This document shows, piece after piece, positions 1 through 9,616 of a DNA stretch of 64,000 bases; position 1 is the first letter of the stretch, and every line of letters starts with the position of its first letter. The notes beneath the pieces are model-generated. The model did no database searches. It saw only the letters and a program-made list of their open reading frames with translations, and was not told where the DNA came from. Source of the stretch: Selenomonadales bacterium 4137-cl (GTDB lineage Bacteria > Bacillota > Negativicutes > Sporomusales > UBA7701); assembly GCA_032334055.1 (NCBI GenBank), contig JAUOZS010000001.1, positions 1,958,501-2,022,500 on the forward strand, written 5' to 3'. The translations under genes and the position numbers were made by a program.

Positions 1-154
1 GTATTTCTACCCCTTTATACTCACAAAGCTTTCTGAGTATCACCCCTATATCCGCCTTAATTTTGCCGTAGATGACCTGCCTTCTGTATTTTGGAGCGAA
101 AACTATGTGGTATTTACAGCGCCATTTGCTGTGTGATAGACTTTGAGTATCCAT
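1..154 (-). CDS. tnpA: IS200/IS605-family TnpA (Y1 transposase), N-terminal part; runs off the window
   Basis: Reading the minus strand from an ATG at 154 gives 51 codons beginning MDTQSLSHSKWRCKYHIVFA and continuing with PKYRRQVIYGK and LCEYKGVE, the hallmark N-terminus of IS200-type HUH/Y1 single-strand transposases. A ribosome site AAAGGAGG sits 10 nt upstream of the ATG. The HUH histidines and the catalytic tyrosine lie beyond the window edge, so activity cannot be judged. These enzymes move single-stranded DNA by recognising subterminal hairpins. Family assignment is firm; completeness is unknown. Confidence 0.93.
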   Translation of the reverse strand, partial: MDTQSLSHSKWRCKYHIVFAPKYRRQVIYGKIKADIGVILRKLCEYKGVEI

Positions 155-254
155 TTTGGATGCGCCTCCTTTGTTATTTATGCGGTCGGCAAACCTGCAT
201 ATATTTTAACAAAGGAGGCTTTTCTTTCCTCCGCATAGCTATAAGCTTTTTGAT

Positions 255-275
255 ACCACCTGCTTAGCAGGTGGT
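255..275. mobile_element. IS200/IS605 terminal hairpin (end of the element)
   Basis: A perfect 9-bp stem (ACCACCTGC / GCAGGTGGT) with a TTA loop lies about 100 bp upstream of the tnpA start. Short subterminal hairpins of this kind are what Y1 transposases bind at the left and right ends of IS200/IS605 elements. The exact cleavage site cannot be fixed, because the other end is outside the window. Confidence 0.6.
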
Positions 276-291
276 TGCCGCTTACGCAACG

Positions 292-323
292 CGAAAAAAC
301 CGCCGGGAGGCGGTTTTTTTTTG
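292..323. terminator. Rho-independent terminator
   Basis: AACCGCC / GGCGGTT stem with a GGGA loop, flanked by an A run on one side and nine T on the other, so it could act in both directions. On the minus strand it would insulate tnpA from transcription of the DUF815 gene. Confidence 0.8.
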
Positions 324-352
324 CTATGGGGGCACGATCCACCCCTATGCGA

Positions 353-479
353 GCGGACGTTCAGAACCGTCCAGATACAAGGCGCACCGGAGGATGGCCC
401 GCGATGGCGTACTTGGTTGCGTACGTCGAGTGGGCCATCCGAGGAGCAACGCAGTAGATGGGCGGTTCTGGGCGTCCGC
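353..479 (+). repeat. Covarying intergenic hairpin element, copy A
   Basis: First copy of a ~125-bp imperfect palindrome found about 11 times here. The outer arms GCGGACG / CGTCCGC pair, then AGAACCG / CGGTTCT, then CCAGATAC / GTAGATGG (AC/GT instead of the GC/GC of other copies), an inner stem GGATGGCCC / GGGCCATCC, and the apical GCGTAC...GCGTAC region. It ends next to the stop codon (481-483) of the DUF815 ATPase. Confidence 0.85.
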
Positions 480-480
480 C

Positions 481-1713
481 TCAGACTATTTTGCCCAATA
501 GATGTTGGATGAATTGGCGGGCTACGCGGCCGGACCTCCCCGAATGGCTGAATTCCCACTGCAGGGCTTCTTTGTTGAGCTGTTCTTCGCCGAGGCCGAT
601 TTTGTGCTTCTGGGCGAGTTTGTGGACGATGTTGAGGTATTCCTGCTGGTCGGGGGACGGGAAGGTGATGGTGAGGCCGAAGCGGTCGGCGAGGGCGATT
701 TTTTCGTTGAGGGAGTCGAAGCGGTGGATTTCGTCGTCGCCGCCCTGGCGGTCCTGCCAGGTTTCCTTGACAAGGTGGCGGCGGTTGGAGGTGGCGTAGA
801 TGAGGACGTTGGCCGGCCTGGTCTGGAGGCTGCCGTCGATGACGGTTTTGAGGTGTTTGAAGTCGCCGTCGGAGTCTTCGAAGGAGAGGTCGTCGAGGAA
901 GAGGATGCATTTTTTGCCGCGGCTGCCGAGGAGGTCGCTGACAGTCTGGAGGTGGAGGAGGTCGCCCTTGGCGACTTCGACGAGGCGGAGGCCGCGGATG
1001 GCGTAGGCGTTGACGAGGGCTTTGACGGTGGAGGATTTGCCGGTGCCGCGGGGGCCGATGAGGAGGACGTTGTTGGCGGGGCGGCCGGCGAGGAAGGCTT
1101 CGGTGTTTTCTTTGAGGGTGTTTTTCTGGCGCTCGTAGCCGATGATGTCGTCGAAGGTGGTTTTGTCGTAGTGGGTTATGCCGGCGAGGCCGTTTTTGCG
1201 GTCCCAGCGGAAGGCGACGTGGTTGGCCATCTGGCCGCAGCCGTAGACGGCGTAGTGCTTGGCGAGCATGGCGGCGAGGCCGGCGGGGGTGGCCGCGCCG
1301 GCGGATGCCCAGCTTTGCTTGAGGGCGTTGAAGGCGAGGAGGTCGCTGGCGACGGTGGGTCTGTAGCCGGCGAGCAGGCCGCCGGCGAAGGCGGCGGTGG
1401 CGTCGTGGACGCGCTTTAGGATGGCGAGGTCGTGGGCGCAGGCGGTAAGAAGGCTTGCGCCGATCTGGCCGCGCTGTTTTTCGGCGGTGATGCTGAAGGT
1501 GTTTTCGTCGACGACAAGGAGGTAGATGAGGTGGTCGCCGAGGACGTTGCCGGCGAGTCCGTATTGCTCGGCGAGGGCGATGAGGGCGGCGACGGTGGCG
1601 GGCGGCAGGGCTCCCCCCTCCCCTGCCCTGTCGGCGTGGGCGAGGAGCTGCCTGACGACCGGGTCGTCGAGGAGGCTGCGGAAAATAACCAGGTTATTGA
1701 GGTCGGCGAACAT
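481..1713 (-). CDS. DUF815-family AAA ATPase
   Basis: A 410-residue protein of the DUF815 ATP-binding family, whose members are AAA ATPases of undefined substrate. The Walker A motif GPRGTGKSS lies near residue 215 and the Walker B motif CILFLDDLSF about 55 residues later, followed by a sensor-like YATSNRR. The N-terminal ~180 residues are the family's helical region without an enzymatic motif. The ATG at 1713 was chosen over the upstream frame opening (1800) because GAGGTG lies 5 nt before it and the extra codons overlap the promoter. The gene is monocistronic between lipA and repeat copy A. The biological role is unknown. Confidence 0.88.
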   Translation of the reverse strand: MFADLNNLVIFRSLLDDPVVRQLLAHADRAGEGGALPPATVAALIALAEQYGLAGNVLGDHLIYLLVVDENTFSITAEKQRGQIGASLLTACAHDLAILKRVHDATAAFAGGLLAGYRPTVASDLLAFNALKQSWASAGAATPAGLAAMLAKHYAVYGCGQMANHVAFRWDRKNGLAGITHYDKTTFDDIIGYERQKNTLKENTEAFLAGRPANNVLLIGPRGTGKSSTVKALVNAYAIRGLRLVEVAKGDLLHLQTVSDLLGSRGKKCILFLDDLSFEDSDGDFKHLKTVIDGSLQTRPANVLIYATSNRRHLVKETWQDRQGGDDEIHRFDSLNEKIALADRFGLTITFPSPDQQEYLNIVHKLAQKHKIGLGEEQLNKEALQWEFSHSGRSGRVARQFIQHLLGKIV

Positions 1714-1768
1714 GGGATCACCTCGTCCGTGTTTAGGTGTCCGCCGAGGGCGGAAACCAATATTACAT

Positions 1769-2662
1769 CTATTTAATAACAGACGGGGTGTTTGTGTCAA
1801 GAGTTACATTTTCCGGGCCGTTTACGAAGGCGGCGGCGTGGTAGGAGCTGCGGACGAGGGGGCCGGCGGCGATATGGTCGAAGCCCAGGGAGCGGGCGGT
1901 TTCCTCGTAGCGGCGGAAGGCGTCGGGGTGAATGTATTCGACGACCGGCAGGTGGCTGTCGGACGGCCGCAGGTACTGGCCGAGGGTGAGGGCGCGGACG
2001 CCGGCGGCGGCGAGGTCGGCGAGGACGGCGCGGACTTCGTCTTCCTGTTCGCCGAGGCCGAGCATGAGACCGCTTTTGACGAGGACGGGCCGGCGGGCGG
2101 CGGCGGCGAGGAGGCCGAGGGAGCGGCGGTAGTCGGCGCCGGGACGGACGGAGGGATAGAGGCGGGGGACGGTTTCGAGGTTGTGGTTGAAGACTTCGGG
2201 GCGGGCGGCGAGGACGGTTTCGAGGCTGGCTTCGCTGCCGCCGAAGTCGGGGGTGAGGACTTCGACGCTGGCGCCGCAGGCGGCGCGGATGGCGGCGATG
2301 ACGGCGGCGAAATGGGCTGCGCCGCCGTCGGGGAGGTCGTCGCGGGTGACGGAGGTGACGACGGCGTGACGGAGGCCCAGGGCGGCGGCTGCCTGGGCGA
2401 CGCGGGCGGGCTCGCCGGGGTCGAGGGGGACGGGCTCGCCTTTGGGGACGGCGCAGAAGCGGCAGCGGCGGGTGCAGACGCTGCCTAAGACGAGGAAGGT
2501 GGCGGTGCCGTGGCCGAAGCATTCGCCGATATTGGGACAGTGGGCGCTCTGGCAGACGGTGTGGAGGCCGAGGCCGCCGAGGAGGCCGCTGACTTTTTCG
2601 AAGCTGCCGGGGGCGACGCGCTGGACGAGCCAGGGGGGTCGCGCGGGTTGTGAGGTGGTCAC
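1769..2662 (-). CDS. lipA: Lipoyl synthase
   Basis: A radical-SAM enzyme of 297 residues that inserts two sulfurs into protein-bound octanoyl groups, completing the lipoyl cofactor of the E2 encoded upstream in the same operon. The auxiliary-cluster cysteines C37-x4-C42-x5-C48 and the radical-SAM cluster C63-x3-C67-x2-C70 are both visible, as is the C-terminal RSSYHA serine ligand motif. The start is GTG; its GTGA overlaps the lipB stop by 4 nt, so the two are translationally coupled. It is the last gene of the block running from the sigma-54 promoter. Confidence 0.97.
   Translation of the reverse strand: MTTSQPARPPWLVQRVAPGSFEKVSGLLGGLGLHTVCQSAHCPNIGECFGHGTATFLVLGSVCTRRCRFCAVPKGEPVPLDPGEPARVAQAAAALGLRHAVVTSVTRDDLPDGGAAHFAAVIAAIRAACGASVEVLTPDFGGSEASLETVLAARPEVFNHNLETVPRLYPSVRPGADYRRSLGLLAAAARRPVLVKSGLMLGLGEQEDEVRAVLADLAAAGVRALTLGQYLRPSDSHLPVVEYIHPDAFRRYEETARSLGFDHIAAGPLVRSSYHAAAFVNGPENVTLDTNTPSVIK
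1773..1800 (-). promoter_or_regulatory. Putative sigma-A promoter for the DUF815 gene
   Basis: On the minus strand a perfect -35 TTGACA (1795-1800) is followed after 16 nt by TATTAA (1773-1778). The -35 lies within the last codons of lipA. The -10 is imperfect, so this is a moderate call. Confidence 0.45.
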
Positions 2663-3323
2663 TGGGTTTCAACTCCTTGGGGCTCGCTGTATTCGATGTC
2701 GAAGACGGCGGCGATTTCGGCGGCGACCTGGGCGGCGACTTCGGGCACGGCGGCGGCGACGCCGGCGCGCGCGAGGCTGGTGACGCCGAATTCTTTGATG
2801 CCGCAGGGGACGATGGTGTCGAAGAGGGCGAGGTCGTTGGCGACGTTGAGGGCGAAGCCGTGGCCGGTGATCCAGCGCTTTACCGATACGCCGATGGCGG
2901 CGATTTTGTCGTCGGCAAGCCACACGCCGGTGTATTTGGCTTTGCGGCCGGCGGTGAGGCGGTAGCGGGCGAGGGTGCGGATGATCGCTTCTTCGAGGGT
3001 GTGGACGAACCAGTGGACGTCCTGCCGCCATTTGGCGAGGTCGAAGATGGGGTAGCCGACGAGTTGGCCGGGGTTGTGGCCGGTGACGTTGCCGCCGCGG
3101 TCGGTGTGGGCGACGGCGATGCCGCGGGCTTTGAACCAGGCGGGGTGGGCGACGAGGTTTTCGTCGCCGCCGCCGCGGCCGATGGTGACGACGGGGGGAT
3201 GCTCGAGGAGGAGGAGGATGCCGTCGTAGCGTCCGTTTTCGACAAGGGCGCGGGCCTCTCTTTGGAGGACCAGCCCGGTGTCGTAGTTAACGAGACCGGG
3301 CTGGAGAAGGAGGCAGCGGTGCA

Positions 3324-3324
<1 letters not shown>
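2659..3324 (-). CDS. lipB: Octanoyltransferase (lipoyl(octanoyl) transferase)
   Basis: 221 residues. It transfers octanoyl from octanoyl-ACP to the E2 lipoyl domain as the substrate for LipA. Seen are the RGGG / HNPGQLVGYPI substrate region, the catalytic lysine region DDKIAAIGV and the catalytic cysteine in IVPCGI. The ATG at 3324 overlaps the lpd stop as TGATG, and the frame opening further upstream is only a shadow of lpd. It lies between lpd and lipA, so cofactor assembly is co-expressed with the complex that needs it. Confidence 0.95.
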
Positions 3325-4718
<1,394 letters not shown>

Positions 4719-4743
4719 GGGTTAATCACCTTTATAATTATTT

Positions 4744-6027
4744 TTAGAGCAGGAGCATGGGTTGTTCGAGCAGTTCGCGGACCCGGGCCAGGAATTTGCC
4801 GGCGAGCGCACCGTCGATGATGCGGTGGTTGTAGCCGAGGCAGAGGTTCATCATCGGCCGGATGACGATGGCGCCGTCGACGACGACGGGGCGCGGGACG
4901 GTGCGGCAGACGCCGAGGATGGCGGATTCGGGGGGGTTGATGATGGGGGTGAAGTGGTCGACGCCGTACATGCCGAGGTTGGTGACGGTGAAGGTGCCGC
5001 CGGTGTAGTCGTCGGGCAGCAGTTTGCCGCCTCGCGCTTTAGCGGCGAGTTCGCCTATGTCGGCCCGCAGTTGGGCGAGGGTTTTCTGGTCGGCGTTTCT
5101 GACGACGGGGACGATGAGACCGTCCTCCAGGGCGACGGCGATGCCGATGTTGATGGCTTTGTTGACGACGAGGCTGCCGTCGACGTAGGAGTTGTTGACC
5201 ATGGGGAATTCGGCGAGCGCTTTGGCCGAGCATTTTACGATGAGCTCGGTGAAGGAGAATTTGCTGCCCTGTTGGGCGAGCTTGTCTTTGAGGTTGGTGG
5301 CTTCGGTCATATCGATTTCGACGGTGTTGTGGACATGGGGGGTGGTTTGCCAGCTGAGGGCCATGCGGTCGGAGATCACTTTGCGCATGCCGGTGAGGGG
5401 AACGGCGGCGGCGGGCGCCTGGGCCGGCATGGCGGCGCGGACGTCGGCGGCCATGATGCGGCTGTCTTTGGCGATGGCGGCAAGGTCGACGCCATGCTCG
5501 GCGGCTATTTTGGCGGCCAGGGGCGAGGCTTTGGGGGCCGCGGCCTGGCGTGCGGCGTAGGCGAGGATGTCTTTTTCGACGACGCGGCCGTTGGGGCCGG
5601 TGCCGGTTACGAGGGCAAGGTCGATGCCTTTTTCTTGGGCGAGTTTTTTGGCGAGGGGCGAGGCGATGACGCGACCGTCTCCGGCGGCGGCGCGAGCGGC
5701 CGGAGCGGGAGCGGCGGGCGCCTGGGCCTGGGCGGCCGGGGCGGGAGCGGCGGCGGCGACTTCGGCCTCGGCGGCGTCGATTTTTTCGCCAGGTTCGCCG
5801 ATGACAGCGAGGACGGCCTGTACGGGGGCGACGCCGCCTTCGGGGACGAGGACGGCGAGCAGGACGCCGTCAGCGGGGGCTTCGATCTGGTTGGTGATTT
5901 TGTCGGTGGAGATTTCGGCCAGGATTTCGCCGGCGGCCACCTTCTCCCCCACTTGTTTGAACCATTTGCTGACCGTGCCTTCGGTCATGGTGAGCCCGAG
6001 CTGGGGCATCGAAAAGTTTGTCGCCAT
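4744..6027 (-). CDS. acoC: Dihydrolipoamide acyltransferase (E2) with two peripheral subunit-binding domains
   Basis: 427 residues. An N-terminal lipoyl domain (lipoylation lysine K43 in STDKIT) is followed by an Ala/Pro linker, then two successive peripheral subunit-binding domains (about 119-158 and 167-200), and the catalytic core ending in HRIIDG (H401, D405). It forms the core of a pyruvate-, acetoin- or related 2-oxoacid dehydrogenase complex. Two binding domains are unusual, since most E2 have one; the operon also carries two E1 pairs. A strong site GAGGAGG precedes the ATG. The symbol reflects the AcoR-linked context; the actual acyl substrate is not proven. Confidence 0.9.
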   Translation of the reverse strand: MATNFSMPQLGLTMTEGTVSKWFKQVGEKVAAGEILAEISTDKITNQIEAPADGVLLAVLVPEGGVAPVQAVLAVIGEPGEKIDAAEAEVAAAAPAPAAQAQAPAAPAPAARAAAGDGRVIASPLAKKLAQEKGIDLALVTGTGPNGRVVEKDILAYAARQAAAPKASPLAAKIAAEHGVDLAAIAKDSRIMAADVRAAMPAQAPAAAVPLTGMRKVISDRMALSWQTTPHVHNTVEIDMTEATNLKDKLAQQGSKFSFTELIVKCSAKALAEFPMVNNSYVDGSLVVNKAINIGIAVALEDGLIVPVVRNADQKTLAQLRADIGELAAKARGGKLLPDDYTGGTFTVTNLGMYGVDHFTPIINPPESAILGVCRTVPRPVVVDGAIVIRPMMNLCLGYNHRIIDGALAGKFLARVRELLEQPMLLL

Positions 6028-6066
6028 ATTTGTTCCTCCTCGGATATTGTTGGTATTTTACGCCGG

Positions 6067-7044
6067 TTACCGGCCGAGGGTTTCTCTGACGGCGGCGGCG
6101 ATGTCGCCGGGGTTGGGGTAGATGAAGTCTTCGAGGGCCGGGCTGAAGGGCGGGACGACGTTGAGGCCGGCCACTCTTTTGACGGGGGCGTCGAGGCTGT
6201 CGAAAAGGTCTTCGCCGATCTGGGCGGCGAGTTCGCCGCCGTAGCCGCCGCGTTTGACGGCTTCGTGGACGATGACGGCGCGATGGGTTTTGCGCACGGA
6301 GGAGGCAAGAGTTTCCCAGTCGAGGGGCACGAGGCTCCTGAGGTCGATTACTTCGGCGTCGATGCCTTCGGCGGCCAGGGTTTTCGCGGCTTCGAGGGCG
6401 GAGTGGACCTGGCGGGACCAGGCGATGACGGTGACGTCGCGGCCGGGTCGCCTGACGGCGGCGGAGCCGAGGGGGATGAGGTGCTCGCCTTCGGGGACTT
6501 CGCCTTTGGCGGCGTAGAGGAGTTTGTGTTCGATGCAGATGACGGGGTCGTCGTCGCGGATGGCGGCTTTGAGGAGGCCTTTCATGTCGGCCGGGGTGCT
6601 GGGGGCGATGACTTTGAGGCCGGGGATGTGGGTGAAGAGGGCCTCGAGGCTCTGGGAGTGCTGGCCGGCGTTGCGCCGTCCGGCGCCCCCGGGGCAGCGG
6701 ATGACGAGGGGGACGCTGGTCTGGCCGCCGGTCATGTAGCGCATTTTTGCGGCTTGGTTGACGATGGCGTCGAAGCAGACGGGGGTGAAGTCGACGTACA
6801 TTATTTCGACGACCGGCCGGAGGCCGCGCAGGGCGGCGCCGACGGCCATGGCGGTGAAGCCGGCTTCGGAGATGGGGGTGTCGATGACGCGGTTTTCGCC
6901 GAATTCCTCGAGGAAGCCTTTGGTGAGGCCGAAGACGCTGCCCATGACGGCCATGTCTTCGCCAAGAATGAAGACGTTGTCGTCGCGGAGCATTTCTTCG
7001 CGGAGGGCTTCGCTGATGGCCTGCCCGTAGGTGATGGTCTTCAT
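6067..7044 (-). CDS. acoB: Thiamine-diphosphate-dependent dehydrogenase E1 beta subunit (pair adjacent to E2)
   Basis: 325 residues of the transketolase-type beta subunit: GEDMAVMGSVFG near the N-terminus, DTPISEAGF, the central ...AGQHSQSLEA segment, and the C-terminal transketolase domain beginning at GRDVTVIAWS. With the alpha subunit it decarboxylates the substrate and acylates the E2 lipoyl group. Its ATG overlaps the alpha stop by 4 nt. It is clearly paralogous to the second beta gene at 11209-12183. Confidence 0.9.
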   Translation of the reverse strand: MKTITYGQAISEALREEMLRDDNVFILGEDMAVMGSVFGLTKGFLEEFGENRVIDTPISEAGFTAMAVGAALRGLRPVVEIMYVDFTPVCFDAIVNQAAKMRYMTGGQTSVPLVIRCPGGAGRRNAGQHSQSLEALFTHIPGLKVIAPSTPADMKGLLKAAIRDDDPVICIEHKLLYAAKGEVPEGEHLIPLGSAAVRRPGRDVTVIAWSRQVHSALEAAKTLAAEGIDAEVIDLRSLVPLDWETLASSVRKTHRAVIVHEAVKRGGYGGELAAQIGEDLFDSLDAPVKRVAGLNVVPPFSPALEDFIYPNPGDIAAAVRETLGR

Positions 7045-8042
7045 CTGGCCACGCTCCTCTCGTTGTCGGCGGCGTAGACGTCGCTGACTACTTCGGCCGG
7101 CCCTGGGTAGGGGGATTCCTCGGCGAAACGGACGGCGTCCTCGATTTCGCGGCGAATTTCGTCTTCGACGGCGGCCAGTTTGTCGGCTGCGGCGGGGTCA
7201 AGCGCAAGGATGGCATCCTGCAGAAGGATGAGCGGGTCGCGTTTTTTCCAGGCGGCGACTTCGTCGGCGGGTTTGTAGATCTGGGGGTCGCCTTCATAGT
7301 GGCCGCGGTGGCGGTAGGTTTTGGCTTCGATGAGGGATGGCCCCTCCCCTGCCCTGGCGCGCGCTGCGGCGGCGCTTACGGCTTCGAAGACGGCGACGAC
7401 GTCGTTGCCGTCGACGACGATGCCGGGGATGTCGTAGGCTTTGGCGCGGTCGGCGATGTCGGCGATGCTGGTGACGCGGTCGATGGCGACGGAGACGCCG
7501 TATTTGTTGTTTTCGCACAGGAAGATGACGGGCAGGCGCCAGGCGGAGGCCATGTTGAGGGCTTCGTGGAAGGCGCCTTCGTTGGAGGCGCCGTCGCCGA
7601 AGAAGGCGAGGGTGACTTCGCGGCCGCCTTTGATTTTGCTGGCGAGGGCCGAGCCGGCGGCGATGGGGATGCCGGCGCCGACGATGCCGTTGGCGCCGAG
7701 GATGCCGAGGCCGAGGTCGGCGATGTGCATGGAGCCGCCTTTGCCTTTGCAGTAGCCGGTGGCTTTGCCGAAGAGTTCGGCCATCATGATGGCGGCCCGG
7801 CCGCCTTTGGCGAGGCAGTGGCCGTGGCCGCGGTGGGTGGCGGTGATGAAGTCGGTCGGCTCTAAGGCCTGGCAGGCGCCGACGGCGGTGGCTTCCTGAC
7901 CGACGCAGGTGTGGATGTTGCCGGCCATGCGGCCCTGGGTGAAGAGTTCGGCGGCTTTTTGGTCGAACTGGCGGACGCGCTGCATTTCCCGATAGAAGCG
8001 CAGCAGGGTCTCAAGGCCGTGTTGGTTTGCTTTCGTTTTCAT
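7041..8042 (-). CDS. acoA: Thiamine-diphosphate-dependent dehydrogenase E1 alpha subunit (pair adjacent to E2)
   Basis: 333 residues with the thiamine-diphosphate fingerprint GDG at 149-151 ending in ENN near 177-179, THRGHGHCLAKG in the active site, and RHRGHYEGD near the C-terminus. The size and motifs match the short acetoin/2-oxoacid E1 alpha class. It starts a sub-block (E1 alpha, E1 beta, E2, E3, lipB, lipA) after a 280-bp structured gap. The ATG at 8042 has only a weak GGATGG site. Another ATG at residue 20 is possible but would cut the conserved N-terminus. Confidence 0.9.
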   Translation of the reverse strand: MKTKANQHGLETLLRFYREMQRVRQFDQKAAELFTQGRMAGNIHTCVGQEATAVGACQALEPTDFITATHRGHGHCLAKGGRAAIMMAELFGKATGYCKGKGGSMHIADLGLGILGANGIVGAGIPIAAGSALASKIKGGREVTLAFFGDGASNEGAFHEALNMASAWRLPVIFLCENNKYGVSVAIDRVTSIADIADRAKAYDIPGIVVDGNDVVAVFEAVSAAAARARAGEGPSLIEAKTYRHRGHYEGDPQIYKPADEVAAWKKRDPLILLQDAILALDPAAADKLAAVEDEIRREIEDAVRFAEESPYPGPAEVVSDVYAADNERSVAR

Positions 8043-8090
8043 GCGTTTCGCACCATCCTCGCTAGGCTGTCGTCTAAAGACGCAGGATTG

Positions 8091-8148
8091 CGGACCGGGT
8101 GGCGGAACCCGGCCGGGGTAAGGCCGGAGGTTCCGCCGCGGTCCGAGG
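8091..8148. promoter_or_regulatory. Long hairpin in the leader of the second E1 pair
   Basis: Nested inverted repeats CGGACCG / CGGTCCG, GGCGGAACC / GGTTCCGCC and GGCC / GGCC fold the spacer just upstream of the E1 alpha gene into one long stem. No U-tract follows on the minus strand, so an RNA-stability or processing stem is more likely than a simple terminator. Confidence 0.55.
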
Positions 8149-8174
8149 GAGGGGGGGGGTTAGCGTTGTTATGG

Positions 8175-8270
8175 TCAGCCGCCGGCAATGTCGGCGGCCA
8201 TTTTTTCGAGTTCTCGGGAGAGGGTGCTGGTCGACTGGGCAGCGGCGGCAATGGTAGGGGGTTCACGGCC
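8175..8270 (-). pseudogene. Possible C-terminal remnant of a chemotaxis receptor or similar coiled-coil protein
   Basis: In the spacer between dctM and the E1 alpha gene, an open 31-codon minus-strand frame without its own start translates to an Ala/Gln/Ser-rich helix ending SRELEKMAADIAGG and a stop. It resembles the extreme C-terminus of methyl-accepting chemotaxis proteins. If real, a receptor gene was deleted here except for its tail. The match is short and could be chance. Confidence 0.3.
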
Positions 8271-8278
8271 GCGGGACA

Positions 8279-8302
8279 CCGGCCGGCTTCGTTCCGGCCG
8301 GT
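8279..8302. terminator. Stem-loop downstream of dctM
   Basis: CCGGCCGG / CCGGCCGG with a 7-nt loop lies just after the dctM stop codon. It has no U-run, so it may mark partial termination or an mRNA 3' end within the block. Confidence 0.4.
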
Positions 8303-8321
8303 TCGCCCCGGTCGCGGTTGG

Positions 8322-9614
8322 TTATTTCATGCCTAGGATGTTGGGCAGCCACAGGGATACGGCGGGGATGTAGGTGATGGCCGCGAGGGCTATGAGGGAG
8401 GCGATGAGGAAGGGCATGACGGCCCGCGAGATCTGTTTGAGGCTGATGTTGGCGATGTTGCAGGCTACGTAGAGGTTGACGCCGACCGGCGGGGTGATCT
8501 GCCCGATGGCGAGGTTGACGGTCATGATGACGCCGAAGAGGACGAGGTCGACTCCGACGGCGTTGAGGATGGGGATGAAGATGGGCAGGAGGATGTAGTA
8601 GGCGGAGATGGCGTCGATGAAGCAGCCGGCGACGATGAGGATGAGGTTCATGATGAGGAGGATTACGTATTTGTTGTTGGAGAATTCGACCATGGCTTTG
8701 GACATGTCCTGAGCGACGCCTTCGGTGGTTACGAGCCAGGCGAATAGTGTGGCGGAGGCGACGATGAGCATAACGACCGCCGAGCCTACGGAGGCGTCGA
8801 TGAGGAGTTTTTTGAGTTTGGCCAGGTTGAGTTCCTTGTAAACGAAGAAGCCTACGAACAGGCCGTATACGGCGGCGACGCCCGCCGCTTCGGTGGGGGT
8901 GAAGATGCCGCCGTAGATGCCGCCGAGGATGATTACCGGGGTCATGAGGCCCCAGGCGGCGTCTTTAAAGGCGTCCCACAGTTCGCGCATGGTGGGTTTT
9001 TTGCCGCCGCCTCCCCAGCCGCGTTTTTTGGAGATAATGTAGCTGACGACGGCGAGGGCGAGGCCGATTACGAGACCGGGGATGACGCCGGCCATGAAGA
9101 GTTTGCCGATCGAGACTTCGGCGACTACGCCGTAGACGACGAAGGCGATGCTGGGAGGGATGATTATGCCGATGGCGCCGGCGTTGGCCATGAGGGCCGA
9201 GGCCATGGATTTGTCGTAGCCTGCTTCGGACATGGCGGGGATGAGGATAGCGCCCAGCGCGGCGACGGTGGCCGGGCCGGAGCCGGAAATGGCGGCGAAG
9301 AAGCAGGAGGTGACGACGAGGACGATGGCCAGACCGCCGGTGATGTGGCCGACGCAGACGTTGGCGAAGCGGACGAGGCGGCTGGAGACGCCGGCCTGCT
9401 CCATGACGACGCCGGCGAGGATGAAGAAGGGAATGGCGAGGAGGGTGAATTTGGCGGTGGCCGAGTACATGGTGAAAGCTACGATGTCGAGGGAGCCGCC
9501 GCTGAGGACGATGGTGATGACGCCGCCGAGGCCGAGGGCTATGGCGATGGGGGTGTTGAAGCAGAGCAGAAGGCCGAAGACGATAAATAAGAGAATGCCG
9601 GGTTCAATATCCAT
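8322..9614 (-). CDS. dctM: TRAP transporter large membrane subunit (DctM family)
   Basis: 430 residues and about 12 hydrophobic segments in the DctM/TRAP-T arrangement, including the GATGxG-like SGSGPATVAALGAILIPAM and the mirrored ...QITPPVGVNLYVA segment. It is the ion-coupled permease for a small organic acid. The ATG at 9614 (GGGGGG site) starts MDIEPGILLF; the upstream extension is a shadow of dctQ. Only 2 nt separate it from the dctQ stop. The position between two E1 pairs suggests that the cargo is the substrate or precursor of the dehydrogenase. Confidence 0.93.
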   Translation of the reverse strand: MDIEPGILLFIVFGLLLCFNTPIAIALGLGGVITIVLSGGSLDIVAFTMYSATAKFTLLAIPFFILAGVVMEQAGVSSRLVRFANVCVGHITGGLAIVLVVTSCFFAAISGSGPATVAALGAILIPAMSEAGYDKSMASALMANAGAIGIIIPPSIAFVVYGVVAEVSIGKLFMAGVIPGLVIGLALAVVSYIISKKRGWGGGGKKPTMRELWDAFKDAAWGLMTPVIILGGIYGGIFTPTEAAGVAAVYGLFVGFFVYKELNLAKLKKLLIDASVGSAVVMLIVASATLFAWLVTTEGVAQDMSKAMVEFSNNKYVILLIMNLILIVAGCFIDAISAYYILLPIFIPILNAVGVDLVLFGVIMTVNLAIGQITPPVGVNLYVACNIANISLKQISRAVMPFLIASLIALAAITYIPAVSLWLPNILGMK

Positions 9615-9616
9615 TG

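Noticed and set aside
353..479. The repeated elements as a dispersed CRISPR
   Set aside because: Copies are kilobases apart with genes between them. They are palindromic with internal variation, there are no regular spacers, and no cas gene is present.
502..1419. Long plus-strand frame rich in Val/Asp/Glu/Gly opposite the DUF815 gene
   Set aside because: It is the antisense shadow of a GC-rich coding region with no motif or ribosome site. The same applies to many long acidic or Arg-rich frames opposite lipA, lpd, E2, murF, murE and the PBP.
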